Source: Spisula solida (taxonomy: Eukaryota > Mollusca > Bivalvia > Venerida > Mactridae). From it: 64,000 nucleotides of DNA. Position numbers and translations under genes: made by a program. The notes below the pieces were generated by a model, which ran no database searches, was not told where the DNA came from, and saw only the letters and a list, made by a program, of their open reading frames with translations. This document shows positions 42,901-56,200 of the stretch, piece after piece; the stretch's first letter is position 1; every line of letters starts with the position of its first letter. The stretch lies in NCBI GenBank assembly GCA_947247005.1, contig OX365953.1, forward strand, positions 997,001-1,061,000, read 5' to 3'.

Positions 42901-45900
42901 CCAATATGGCAGACAAAATACGGAGGTACACGGGAGGTCACAAAATGGTTGCAGATAAGGCATTGACATGTCTTGCCTATATTCGTAGTTTATTATAACC
43001 TTTATTATAAGGTAGATGCATAATGCGTAGAAAAAGAATGACGTTTCTCTAGCCAATGCACGTAGCGTTTGCTAGTAGTCCACTGACGGACGACTAATTT
43101 CGCTGTCTAGTCGTCCGGCGCCGGACGACTAATTTCGCTGTCTAGTCGTCCGGTGCCGGACGGCTAGCCACTGCCATAGATATATAGGGAAAACAGCGCC
43201 CCACACAATGGGGCCATGTTTTTTGACGAATCAGGACAAAATTGTCAATTTTGTAAAAGGGTCACCTAACAACTACTTCTGTAAAATTATTTTGAAATCT
43301 GGCCAGTGGTTTATTTTTTATGATTTTGTTTAAGATTTTCTTATCGGTTGCCATGTCAACCAGAGTTCTGCATGGATTATAATTCTTTAAGCAATTTTAA
43401 GAAAGGACCACACAGAGAACAATTTTATCACTTTATGGTGAAATCCAACCAGTACTTTTAGAGGAGAAGATTGTTAAAGATTTTACTATAGATATATAGG
43501 GAAAAACAGCACCCCACCCACTGGCGGCCATGTTTTTTGACGAATCAAGATAAAAATGTCAATTTTGTAAGAGGGTCATCGAACAACTATTTCTGCAAAA
43601 TTATTTTGAAATCTGGGCAGTCGTTGATTTTTTATGATTTTTTGAAGGATTTTCCTATTGGTTGCCATGGCAGCAAGAGTTATTTATAGATTTCAATTAT
43701 TTTAGCTCTTTTTAGAAAGGACCACCCAAGGAACATTGTTACCAATTTATAATCAAATCCAACCATTACTTTCAGACGAGAAGATTTTTAAAGATTTTAC
43801 CATAGACATGTAAAGAAAAACGAGCCCCCCCCCACTGGCGGCCATGTTTTTTGACGAATCACGAGAAAAATGTCAATTTTGTAAGAGGGCCACCCAAGAA
43901 CTATTTCTGTAAAATTATTTTGAAATCTGGCCAGTGGTTGATTTTTAATGATTTTTTTTAAGATTTTGCTAAGAGTTGCCATGGCAACAAGAGTTATTTA
44001 TAGATTACTATTCTTTTAGCTATTTTTAGAAAAGCCCACCCACGGAACATTCCTGTGGAGTTTGGTTGAAATTGGCCTAGTGGTTTAGGAAGAGAAGTCA
44101 TTTGAATGAATTGTTGACGGACGGACGCACGCACTGACGACAGACGAAGAGCGATCACAATAGCTCACCTTGTCACTATGTGACAGGTGAGCTAAAAAGC
44201 CCTGTGCATGAAATCAACTGTTTGATTATAGGAATAGAATGTTCAAGGTTTAAGTTAATTTGTATGTACTGTATCTTACCTGTACTGCAATCCTTGGCCA
44301 GGGATTTTAACATGTCTATTGTGGATCCACAGTGTTGAATAAACTCTTTAGTAAACTCAATATCTTGTAAATGCAAGGCAAGTACTGAACATGCTCTGGT
44401 CTCTAACTCTGTTACAACACGACAAATCTGATTGGACATACTGTTTCCATCATCAGCCAATGGGAGGGCTTGTTGCAAAGCAGAAATATTATCATCATGT
44501 GGTAGCAGGATTGCTTGCATGGCAGTCACAATTGCATGTGTCATAGATGACTGTCTACTGCTAAACACCTGTCAATTACATTCATAGAAGTAAGTATAGC
44601 ACGGAGAATTTGACTTGATCCTGACCTTTATGCATGAATATATTACATGGTTCTTGCGTTGAATATATAAATTTCCGCGAGCAAATCATGCAATAACAGT
44701 CCATTAAACAAACACACACCGAGCATCTTCGTGATACTTCTCGCTTTTGAAAAAATATAACCGGGATTAAAAAAATAAACAATAAATCAGCTGTTAAATT
44801 ATGCTAATGGAAGGTTGAGAGTTGTGTCAAATTCTCCAGACTATTCTGCCAATCTGATTGAAATATATATCAAAATGGAGGTAAAACCAAGATATACATG
44901 TTTCCAAACGGAGGTAAAACGAATCATGAACAACACTATACGACTGTACTATATTAATACAAGATATTTTACACTTTTAAACTGATTATTCACAGCAGAA
45001 ATTACAAATTCTTGTTAACTTGTTTGAAATTCCAGGAGTTATTTGTGTCAAAATATGGAAACATTCTTTCTGTGACTCTTCCATATTCATTGAACAAATG
45101 TTATATAAGCGGATTTAGCTCAGTGGTAACGCACTGGGCGGTCAATCCAGAGGTCGTGGGTTCAATCCCTGGCATCGGAACTAGACTTAAATATTTATAA
45201 TATTTCCCGCTATATCTGGCCATGTGGTCTGCAAAGTATCTGGAAGTGCCAGGAAGCTGTGTATTGGTGCTATACACCGGGCACATTAAAGAACCAGGCT
45301 GTCTATTTGAAATAAGAGCTAGGCACACTTCTGCAGTGCCGGACATGCCTGTATCTAATGTCTCTCTCTCCCCTCAGGGGCTTTCTCTCAGTCTGTCCCT
45401 CTGGTCAGATCATGCTGTATCTGCACTGGTAGAGGATGCACCTGCGCCCTTGTGGCTGCAACACAATTATGTAAAGTGCCTTTGAACGAGTGTTAGCATG
45501 AAAAGGGCGCTATATAAATCTGGTATATTTATTTAATAAAGTGAAAAGCAACAGGAAACATACATACCCTATTTCTACAAGGAACAACCCGGCTGAATGG
45601 TGCTTGTACAGTATCATTATAATGTGGAGTATATATACCATCCTCATCATTATCTAACTTGATGCTCACCATACCTGACTGTTGTGATAGACTAACTACA
45701 TGACCAGTGGAGTTCTCAACATCACCAATCACCTGTAATGCAATTAGTTACATTTACACGGTTATAAATTAAAATGCCGAGCATAGCCTTTAATTGCCAG
45801 GCAGCTTTATGCTGAAATATGGCAGGCATATATGTGTGCCCCAACCCGTATTTGAACTCAGGTCGCCAGATTAGATGGCAAGCGCGCTAACCATTGAGCT

Positions 45901-48900
45901 ACGGGGGCCATATAAGAAGTGGTTTTGATACAAAAATGCATATTCCTCAACCAAGGACCATAGCTCATGTAATAATTATCCAACATAAAATTCCTGACAA
46001 TATGCACAATAGTTACTAGGCTTGTAAAGTTTTATTAAATGTTATTATCACAAAAATGTATGTTTTCCACAAAGGGCCATAACTCCAGTGCAGCAAATCT
46101 GGATTTCCGGATTATTCCAGAAATGTAGGACCCCTATTTAACAGGAGTGTCAACAGCTGAACAGGGCCAAATTAAAAATCATGAAAATCATATGCGGCCG
46201 ACCATTTTTGCCAAACAAGAGGCCTTCAATGATAATAATTATTGTTTCCGTAATTAACTCAGTTTTTATTTAAGAAAATCCTTCTGAGCATATGAAATTT
46301 ACCATAACTTTGCCATTTCTTGAGATATTTTCATCAAATAACTTTTATTTTGGTCAGAAGTCACTGTTTTTTCAGGAATGATAAATTCGGAATTCAGGAT
46401 AAATCAGGAAAATTGACACCCCTGCTATTAGTTGTTGTAACTTACCTCGACTCTACATCCTGGTTTGATCATCTCCTGGAAGCCACCTAGAGCACACAGA
46501 GCAGCATTCACCTGTCTAGCCATCGACATCAACTGATGACTTTGACAACGAGGTGAACTCAGACTTTCCACAGAGTTCAATAAAACCGGTAATCCAGTCA
46601 AAGCATTCGTCAGTACCTGAAAACACAAAATTGTAGACAGATTGTAGTTTAGCTAAACTGTGACACCAGATATTGGGTGGGAAACACAGAAAAGCTTTTT
46701 CCGGCTGAGATTCAAACCAGAGACCTCTGAATTAGTAGTCGGTAGTCCAGAGAGCTAACCACTCGACCAATAACCAGTAAGTTATAAGATTTGACTTAAG
46801 TGCCCAATATAATACCCGAGTCACAAATCCCCCAGACACCGGACGATGTTCATGTTTCCGGTGTGTACACAATCACCCAGACACCGGACGATGTTCATGT
46901 TGCCTATGTGTACACAATCACCCAGACACCGGACGATGTTCATGTTGCCCATGTGTACACAATCCCCCAGACACCGGACGATGTTCATGTGTTGCCCATG
47001 TGTACACAATCCCCCAGACACCGGACGATGTTCATGTTGCCCATGTGTACACAATCCCCCAGACACCGGACGATGTTCATGTTGCCCATGTGTACACAAT
47101 CACCCAGACACCGGACGATGTTCATGTTGCCCATGTGTACACAATCACCCAGACACCGGACGATGTTCATGTTGCCCATGTGTACACAATCACCCAGACA
47201 CCGGATGATGTTCATGTTGCCCATGTGTACACAATCACCCAGACACCGGACGATGTTCATGTTGCCTATGTGTACACAACATTGTACAGATGCCGACTCA
47301 TGAGTGGCAATACATATTTCAAAAGAGACTAAAAGGTATAAGTGCAATCTATCCCAACTTTCAAGATTTGGTTCTAGAAAGTATTAAATTTCATTATTAT
47401 TATAATATACCAAATTGTGATACCTGCACTTGTAAATTGTATAACTTGGTAAGCAGATCATGTTAAAATAATTTCTTAAAAACTACACTGGCATAAAATT
47501 TGGCACACAAAGAATTAAACAGGTGTTCTACAGAGCCATAATACCCAATCCTGAAAACAATGTTGCAAACTTGTTTAAGGTGCTATAAGCACACATCCTT
47601 ACACCTTAACTAGGTTTCGAACATTGTTTTATTATTAAAATTCAAATTATGGAACTACAAATGACTATAGCTTTGTCCATCTTTTAAATTTTTTCGTCAA
47701 ATATTTTTTACTTTGCTAATGCAGTAAATCTGGATTGCCATATTATTCTAGAACTGTAGAACCCCTGAATAAAATAATAAAGTTTCTAATATTTGGGAAC
47801 TTACCCTTTGTACGGCATCAGCCCAGGATTTCTCAGAGTTGATCTGACTGTTGGCACTATTCAGTAAACAATGTAACAGTTCTATCACCTCAGCCGCCAT
47901 ACTGTTAGCTACATGACCGCTGATAAATGGACGTACTGGATCCGTTCTATAAGAGATATAAGACATTGCGCTCAACAAATGCTTATTACCTGGTGGAAGC
48001 CCTCTCCATAATAACATAATATACTAGAAATTAGTTTGTATCAATTAACAACTGGTGATAGTTCCTCTATTTTAGCTACGGTAATAATCATAAAGTCTGC
48101 CATAATGTATTTAGTAACTTTATATATTAGGCTATGATGTTATCAATCAATTGACGTTTTTTCTAAAAAATTTAGGAAGAAAAATAATTCAGTAGTAAGC
48201 CCATGTAGGATTGAGAAAGCTCAGCCTTGTGGTCAGCATTTCAACCAGGGACTGTCGTCTAAAACGTAGTCCTGTGAATCAAATGGTCAAATAACATGAA
48301 TAACATATGGTAGAAATCACATGATCAGTTATTGGGTCAAAAACGCTGCAAGTGACAGGATATCGACCCAATATATAAACATACCTAGCTAATTCAGCAT
48401 TCTTCTCTCTACAAATAACTTCTTTTTCAGTCTTCTTTTTGTCGCCAGTGGTAACCTCTGAGGAGAGGGAATCTGTCGGCGGTCCGGTGGATACAACCAA
48501 CCCCATCTGTGCCCATTTAGCAGCTTTCCTTAGAGCACTGAGAGCATCTTCAGTGACGACTTCAGCCTTATGATTCTATATATAAACAATGCTAGGTTAG
48601 TGCCGTGGATGAAAAAGTTTACCTGGCAAGGCGCAGGAATTTATCGTGGTCAGTTGACAGTTTATCACAAGTCACATGACCAGGTGACCTACTTATGTAA
48701 ACTTTATTCAGCACCCTGTTAACTGAACGATGTTGCCGGAAGTGACTGGATAAAATACAATATAACAGATATTAGACTATAGATCTCAGTAGCTAGCCAA
48801 TCAGCATGGAGAAAAAGTGTTGAATAAATCCCGTATAAAACACTTTGCTGTGGTATATAATAACAATAGATTGCAATATACTATAGTAGGCCAAGCAAAA

Positions 48901-51900
48901 TAATTCAGCATAGCTATAATAATGTATACATGCATTTAGCACAGAAAATGTGGATGCCAAACATTTTTGATACCAAGCTTAGTTTTGTCTATATTATAAC
49001 AATACTATGTTTTAAACACGTAACTAATTGGACTTATTAGAATACATGTACATGTATATCAAACCTTTCTACATTTGTTCATGATTACTGTCATTATCTG
49101 AGACAACAATTTTGATAGATAATTAATCAATTAAGGTATTATACCAACATCTCTGCTGAGTGCTGACAACATTATCAGTAGAGGGTGAATGCCGTGGTAG
49201 CTTCTATGACTACAGTATAACCTTTCTAGGGGACATATGTAGTGCAACAACCTCTGTATAACACAACCTTCAAAGTTATATAATTTTGTAAATTCTGTAG
49301 GGCAACAACTTCTAAACAATGACCAATATTTGCAGCCCACAAAGGGTCTCACTCTACAGAGGTTGTTCTGTTCTATTATGTCTTCAATATTTACGTGCAG
49401 ATTACCCCTCTCTTCTAAGACATTATTTCCACAGAGTAGAACTTAAAACCAACTAAACGATTAAAACAAATTGTAGGGGTTCCAATGGTGTCTGCAGGTG
49501 ATTGAAGTAAATGACTTTTATACTATCACAACCCATAATTTACAAATCATGACCTCACCTCCAAGACCACCTCAAAATAAAGACCACTACTTTCTGTCCA
49601 CTGACTTGCACATTATTCAACCTCAAATTCACAGTGAAATTGCACCTATATGAAGACCACCTCTTAAACAAGATTGGCTCAGAATTAACCATTTTTCGTT
49701 CCGTTTTCATCTGTTTGCTCTTTGATAGAATGATGCAATCACTCAACATTATTGAGATAAGTTTTTTACAGTCCCAAGAAGGAATTTCATTATTGAGGTT
49801 TTACTGTAAATAGTTCTTTATACGCATCATGCAACACTTAACATATTACACCAGCACTTAAATGGTTTATCATACCCCATGTACCGGGTACTGGTCGATT
49901 TATAGGCAAGGTGTACCTGATAAACAAAGATTATTTATCTATAGTCTAAGTCAGATAGAACGGCTCGTAGGTGTTGATATGGGATTATAATCCTCGTTTC
50001 ACTCGGAGTTATAAATCCCATATACAACACCTACTCATGTTCTATCCTATACGAACATCTTTAGTGGTGACTTCAGGCTTGAACTGTTTATATGTCTATC
50101 ACTGTATCAGTTACTTTAATTCAGAAGGAAATATGTCAAGACTGTCCATGATGTGCAAAATGTTCAAAATCATGTTTCTTTCCTTTATTTAGGCCCCAGT
50201 AACAGTCTAATATTACACTTAGAACAAGACTGCGATCAATAAATGCCCCCTGTGGAAGCCTTGTCCATAAATAAGTGTCCCAGTAACAGTCTAATATTAC
50301 ACTTAGAACAAGACTGCGATCAATAAATGCCCCCTGTGGAAGCCTTGTCCATAAATAAGTGTAAGTCCACAAATTAGGTCAAAGTGAAGGTCAAAATGGG
50401 GTTAGGTGATACAGGCGTGTGGAGAGTGTTCATATACAACATCCAAGTATGAAAGCTTTGGAGCAAGCCATATTAATGCTAGAAGAAACGGTCAATTTGG
50501 GTTAACCAAGAATTTGGCTCTTCAATAAGTCTAAGTCCAAAATTAGGTCAAGGTGAAGGTCAAAATGAGGTCAGGTGATACAGGCGTGTGGAGAGTGTTC
50601 ATATACAACATCCATGCAAGTATGGAAGCTTTGTAGCAAGCCAAAATGATGCTAGAAGAAACAGTCAATTTGTGTTAACCGGACGGACGAAGGGACAGAC
50701 GGACGGACGAACGGACAGGTGAATCACTATATGCCTCCCCATCTATCGATACGGGGGCATAAAAATTATTTTTCAACAATGCCTATAACTCTACCAAAAC
50801 TTGGTTAATCACAGGCATTTTGAGATTGAGATTTTTATTATATTTCGAGACAAATCAATATCAAATTTTACTCATCAAAACTAATGATCTGTGTTCATCT
50901 AACTGACACTCAGAGTTAATTGCATTATTAATTAGAGAGAAAAAGATAATAAATCATGGAATAGAACATAACTAACCTTGGTCATTTCTCTGTCCAAACG
51001 CACAACTTTGTCCATATTACTTCCTACACCAAGTCTAAATGGTCGATTCTCAGAACTACAATCAAGAATAGACTGCGTTCAATAAACATTTAAGCCCCGC
51101 TCAATAAACATTAAAGCCCCATTCAATAAACATTAAAGCCCCGTTCAATAAACATTTAAGCTCCGTTCAATAAACATTTAAGCCCTGTTCAATAAATAAA
51201 CATTTGAGCCCCGTTCAATAAACATTCAAGCCCTATTCAATAAACATTTAAGCCCTGTTCAATAAACATTTAAGCCCTATTCAATAAACATTTAAGCACT
51301 GTTCAATAAATAAACATTTCAGCCCCGTTCAATAAACATTCAAGCCCTATTCAATAAACATTTAAGCCCTGTTGAATAAATAAACATTTAAGCCCCATTC
51401 AAAAAATAAACATTTAAGCCCTGTTCAATAAACATTTAAGCCCCGCTAACTGCTACTAAAATTTTGCATCAATAGATGCCGGGCATAAAAACAGTGTGTA
51501 GTAACTGCTACTACAATCCTACCTCAGTAAGGGTTGTATAATCTTACCTCAGTAAGGGTTGTATAATCTTACCTCAGTAAGGGTTGTATAATCTTACCTC
51601 AGTAAGGGTTGTATAATCTTACCTCAGTAAGGGTTGTATAATCTTACCTCAGTAAGGGTTGTATAATCTTACCTCAGTAAGGGTTGTATAATCTTACCTC
51701 AGTAAGGGTTGTATAATCTTACCTCAGTAAGGGTTGTATAATCTCGTGTGAGAATTGTTCCTCTTGTTTATGTATGAATACAGACAGTAGACCATTCTGT
51801 AGCACTGACTCCTCCGTACTGTCCTTCTCCTTGTTTGGATCAGAGTCCAGGGAATGTTGTCGACTGGTTACCGTAGCAACGTCCCCTAAAATATACACGT

Positions 51901-53230
51901 AAAGTTACATTGCTGAGTGGTATCAATTGTCCCTTAAAGTTCAATCTTTGACCCCTAAAATACACATGTAAAAGGACATTACTCTGTGGTATTAATTAAA
52001 CATTAAATTTAACCTTTGACACTTAAAATTTGAAAACAAGCACATTTTGATGCAACAGGTTTCTGGCAAAAGGGTTTAATTCTCTTCAAATAAATGAATT
52101 GTAGAATCTAGAACAGAATTAAGAGATTGACATTCAAGATCCAGCCCCATAAGAACCTCCTGTTGCTAATACATTGTTATAATATTATAATATTTAATAA
52201 ATAAAATAGCAGAATTAAAGTTGAACCTGTTTTATTTAGGTGAGGTTGAAATACATGTATAACACACAAATCTGACTACAGAATAGCCCTCATATACTTT
52301 GTATCTGGGTGAGGGGGGGGGGGGGGAGTAAACTGTATACAATGTCTAACCTGGAACCAGAAAGTCACCTAGTCTAGCCAACAATAGGGAGACAATTTTA
52401 GCTGGTGGGTCAGATATACAATGTCTTACCTGGAACCAAAAAGTCACCCAGTCTAGCCAACAATACGGAGACAATTTAACAGGATTCCCACAAATCTATG
52501 ACAGAATTCCCTGATTTTTCCCTGACCATAGAGCAGTTTTCCCTGACTTTTTAGAGCGATCGGGCGACATCGGCATCTTTTTGTTAGAGCAAAATATGGC
52601 AATACAAGAGGGCCAAAAGGGCCCTAGGTCGCTCACCTGTCGTACTAGTGCATGCACACCCCTATGGTGATCCTACACATTTTCTGAATAAAATTTAAGG
52701 AAATTCAGCCTCTATTGCAAGTTTGTGTATGATTTGACCATGTGACCTAGCGTTTGACCCCAGATGACTTAATTAATATCAAACTTAACCTAGATTGTGT
52801 TGAGATGATTATTAGGACCAAATTTCATAAAGATTAAGTCGAAATTGTAACCTCTGGTGACTACACAGGGTTTTTCTATGATCTGACCTATAATTTAAAC
52901 AAAATATTTCCTCCATATAACTGTACAAATACATGCTATAAAGACAGAACAATACCTAAACACTTAAAAAAATAATTATGGTTCCAGTGGGGTTTAAACC
53001 CACAACCCTCAGGAAAATGTCAATTGACATTGTGACCTTGTTTTTGACACCAGATGACCAAAAATCGAACTTTGCCTAGATTTTGTTGACAGGATCATTG
53101 TGACAAAGTTTCATAAAGATTAAGTTGAAATTGTAACCTCTGGTGCTGACTACACAAGGTTTTTCTATGATTTGACCTTTATTTTAAACAAAATATTTTG
53201 GTATTTTTCCTCCATATAACTGTACAAAAA

Positions 53231-53274
<44 letters not shown>

Positions 53275-56200
53275 ACAAAACAATACCTAAACACTTAAAA
53301 AAATAAAAAATAAAAATTATGGTTCCAGTGGGGGTTGAACCCACGACCATCAGGAAAATGTTCAAATACATGCTATAAAGACAAAACAATACCTAAACAC
53401 TTAAAAAAATAAAAATAAAAAAATAAAAATTATGGTTCCAGTGGGGGTTGAACCCACGACCATCAGGAAAATGTACAAATACATGCTATAAAGACAAAAT
53501 AATACCTAAACACTAAAAAAAATAAAAATTATGGTTCCAGTGGGGGTTGAACCCACGACCATCAGGAAAATGTACAAATACATGTTATAAAGACAAAACA
53601 ATACCTAAACATTTAAAAAAAAAAAAAAAAAAAAATTATGGTTCCAGTGGGGGTTGAACCCACGACCATCAGGAAAATCTATAAAGACAAAACAATACCT
53701 AAACATTTAAAAAAAAAAAAAAAAAAAAATTATGGTTCCAGTGGGGGTTGAACCCACGACCATCAGATAAATGTACAAATACATGCTATAAAGACAAAAC
53801 AATACCTAAGCACTTAAAAAAATAAAAATAAAAAAATAAAAATTATGGTTCCAGTGGGGTTTGAACCCACGACCCTCAGGAAAATGTCTACGCTCCCTAC
53901 AGCGCTTTGATTTCCACTTAACCAGTACAATTCGCACCCTGGTTAAAATACTAGAATATTTTGATATTTGACCTTTACAAAACTGCTGTGAACCCTGATA
54001 CACATTTTCATTGGTTGATGAAAGTTTATTGTATGTATAGAGAGTAGAGAGTTACAGCAGAGAGTTTAGTGACCATGAAGACTACATGTTGAAAGGTTTA
54101 AAACAAAGTTTTTTCTATAATTTGACCTAGTGAGCTAGTTTTTGACCTCAGATGACCCAATATCGAACTTACCCTAGATTTTGTTGAGATGATCATTGTG
54201 ACCAAGTTTCATGAAGATTAGGCCAAAATTGTGACCTCTAGAGAGGACACAACCTAATTGTTGACGGACGGACGGACGGACAACGGACGAAGTGTGATCA
54301 CAAAAGCTCACTCTGTCACTTTGTGACAGGTGAGCTAAAAATAGAGAAAAGGAGGCAATATTTGCTATATATTGGAACAAAAGAGTTTAGGTTAGCAGTT
54401 TTTAAGGCTGTTGATAAACATTAATTTAATACTCTTAGAAATACTCTGAGCGAACATAGTGAGCGAGAATATTTTCAGTCTAAGGTATTTTCATCATAGG
54501 AAATGACACTTAGCAACAGCTTAAATGAAAAATTCCCTGACTTTTCCCAGACTTTTGCTCAATTTCCAAATTTCCCTGACTAATTTCAATATTCCCTGAC
54601 TTTTCCCTGACCTTGAAAAAATAATGTTTTTCCCTGACTTTTCCCTGACCGTGGGAACCCCGTTTAAGCCGGAGGATCAGACATACAATGTCTTACCTGG
54701 AACCAAAAAGTCGCCCAGTCTAGCCAACAATAGGGAGACAATTTTAGCCGGAGGATCAGATATTGGTCGACTTGTACTCCAGTGACTAGTGGCTAGATTA
54801 TGTCCCCAGTTAGGGAGTTCCACTTGTTCACAGTCAACAGCATCCATCAGAGGCAAAGCAACTCTACACAGCTGTAGTATAATTAACACTAACTTCGGTG
54901 ATGGTCTGAAATACAGAAGGGTTAGAAATAAGATAAAAGAAAGTCGGACAGGGAAGGCAGCACTCAACTCAACCAGTCAAGCACAGAAATCATAAAAACA
55001 TCACACACCACAACTACATGGTTATGTTGTAGAAGTTGTGTGTATATATGGATCTAAAACCTTGCATACATACTTTTTCTGTTTTCAGTGTTCAAAATTG
55101 TTTCCTGAAACACAAAATCTATCACCTTTTCATGACATTTTTTATGACTTACACCATGACAAGTATTAGCTTTCCAAGGAATTTTTTGTAACGTTTTTTG
55201 GCAATTTATCCCGACACTGTTTCGTTCTCAAAATCTTCTGTACATTTTTGCGACCATTTTTTGAAACCATGCATTTCATACTATTTCCATTGCTTTTGAC
55301 CTTTTCATAACAGAAACTTGAAATTCAGAATTATTATTTGAAATTGGAGGGGGGTACGGTGGTCGAGTAGTTAGCACTCATGACTACCAATATGGAGGTC
55401 TCTGGTGCGAATCTTGGCTGGGGCATTGGAAATCTCAAGACTATTTTTTGCACTAAGCCATGAATTTCTTACTTATTTCTCTATTTTCAAGGCAGAAACT
55501 TGACATTCCAAACAATTATTAGAAATTACAGTAGTTTTCAGGCCTAAGTGATACCACTACACGTGATCCAAGTAAACACCTATTCCCCTGTGGAAGCCTA
55601 GACCATAATAACTAGGTAAGTCGAACAGGGGCCATAATTCTGTAGAAATGTTGGATAGTGTTACATGGCTTTGACAATGTAAGGTATTTGTCAGTTTGAA
55701 AGCAATGCCGTGATGGACTTTGAAACTATATTTGAGTTTCAAGAACTTGGAAGTTTTGGTTAACATTTTCAATGAAAAGACAGGACATTCACTATAATTT
55801 ATGCATCCCATATCAGTAAATGCCGGGGCATAATCAAACCAGTCACCTGTTTACATAACATCGTGTATATATAAACAAAGTCTCTAATTAATGTATACTT
55901 TCAATATGATTATATATTTTGTGTATAAGTATGTGGCTTTATGAATAAGGTATTGGTTGTCACTGCCTTTTTCTGCAATCAAAATGTTTAAAACAATACA
56001 AATACAACGTCATGATATTGCAATGTTTGTATACAAGTGACAGACCTGAATGAACAGACTATACGAAGCCAACTGGACTTGAAACATTTCATATTGTGTA
56101 TTTTACCTGTTTGCATAAATGAGTAGTGGATATGTGTTGATTTATAAATTTGTCCATAGTTGTATAATTTATGTATATTGTTTTACCTATGTCTTAAACG

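Larger units (their letters stand above)
52605..54342. repeat. Terminal-hairpin element nested in 52480-54662
   Basis: It starts ACAAGAGGGCCAAAAGGGCC and ends TGTGACAGGTGAGCTAAAAA. The interior has TGACCT monomers and a tandem block of tRNA-like pieces. Confidence 0.75.
52480..54662. mobile_element. CAGGATTCCCAC-type TIR element, 5-bp duplication TTTAA, with nested repeat
   Basis: The left end CAGGATTCCCACA mirrors the right end TGGGAACCCCG; TTTAA is at 52475-52479 and 54663-54667. AATTCCCTGACTTTTCCC words near both ends match 15365-15799. Another element (52605-54342) sits inside it. Confidence 0.75.

Noticed and set aside
42047..43175. hAT element because the ends read CAGTGGC/GCCACTG
   Set aside because: The flanking duplication is nine bases and only aligns if the ends are GGCAGTGG; an 8-bp duplication next to CAGTG is not present.
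45108..45182. Functional tRNA gene
   Set aside because: A and B boxes are good, but the acceptor ends do not pair and the sequence runs on into a SINE body and tail.
46800..47347. Open frames of over 100 codons on both strands (QTPDDVHVAHVYTI and CVHMGNMNIVRCLGD repeats)
   Set aside because: The 45-bp period is a multiple of three, so all frames without a stop in one unit stay open. No homology or splice pattern.
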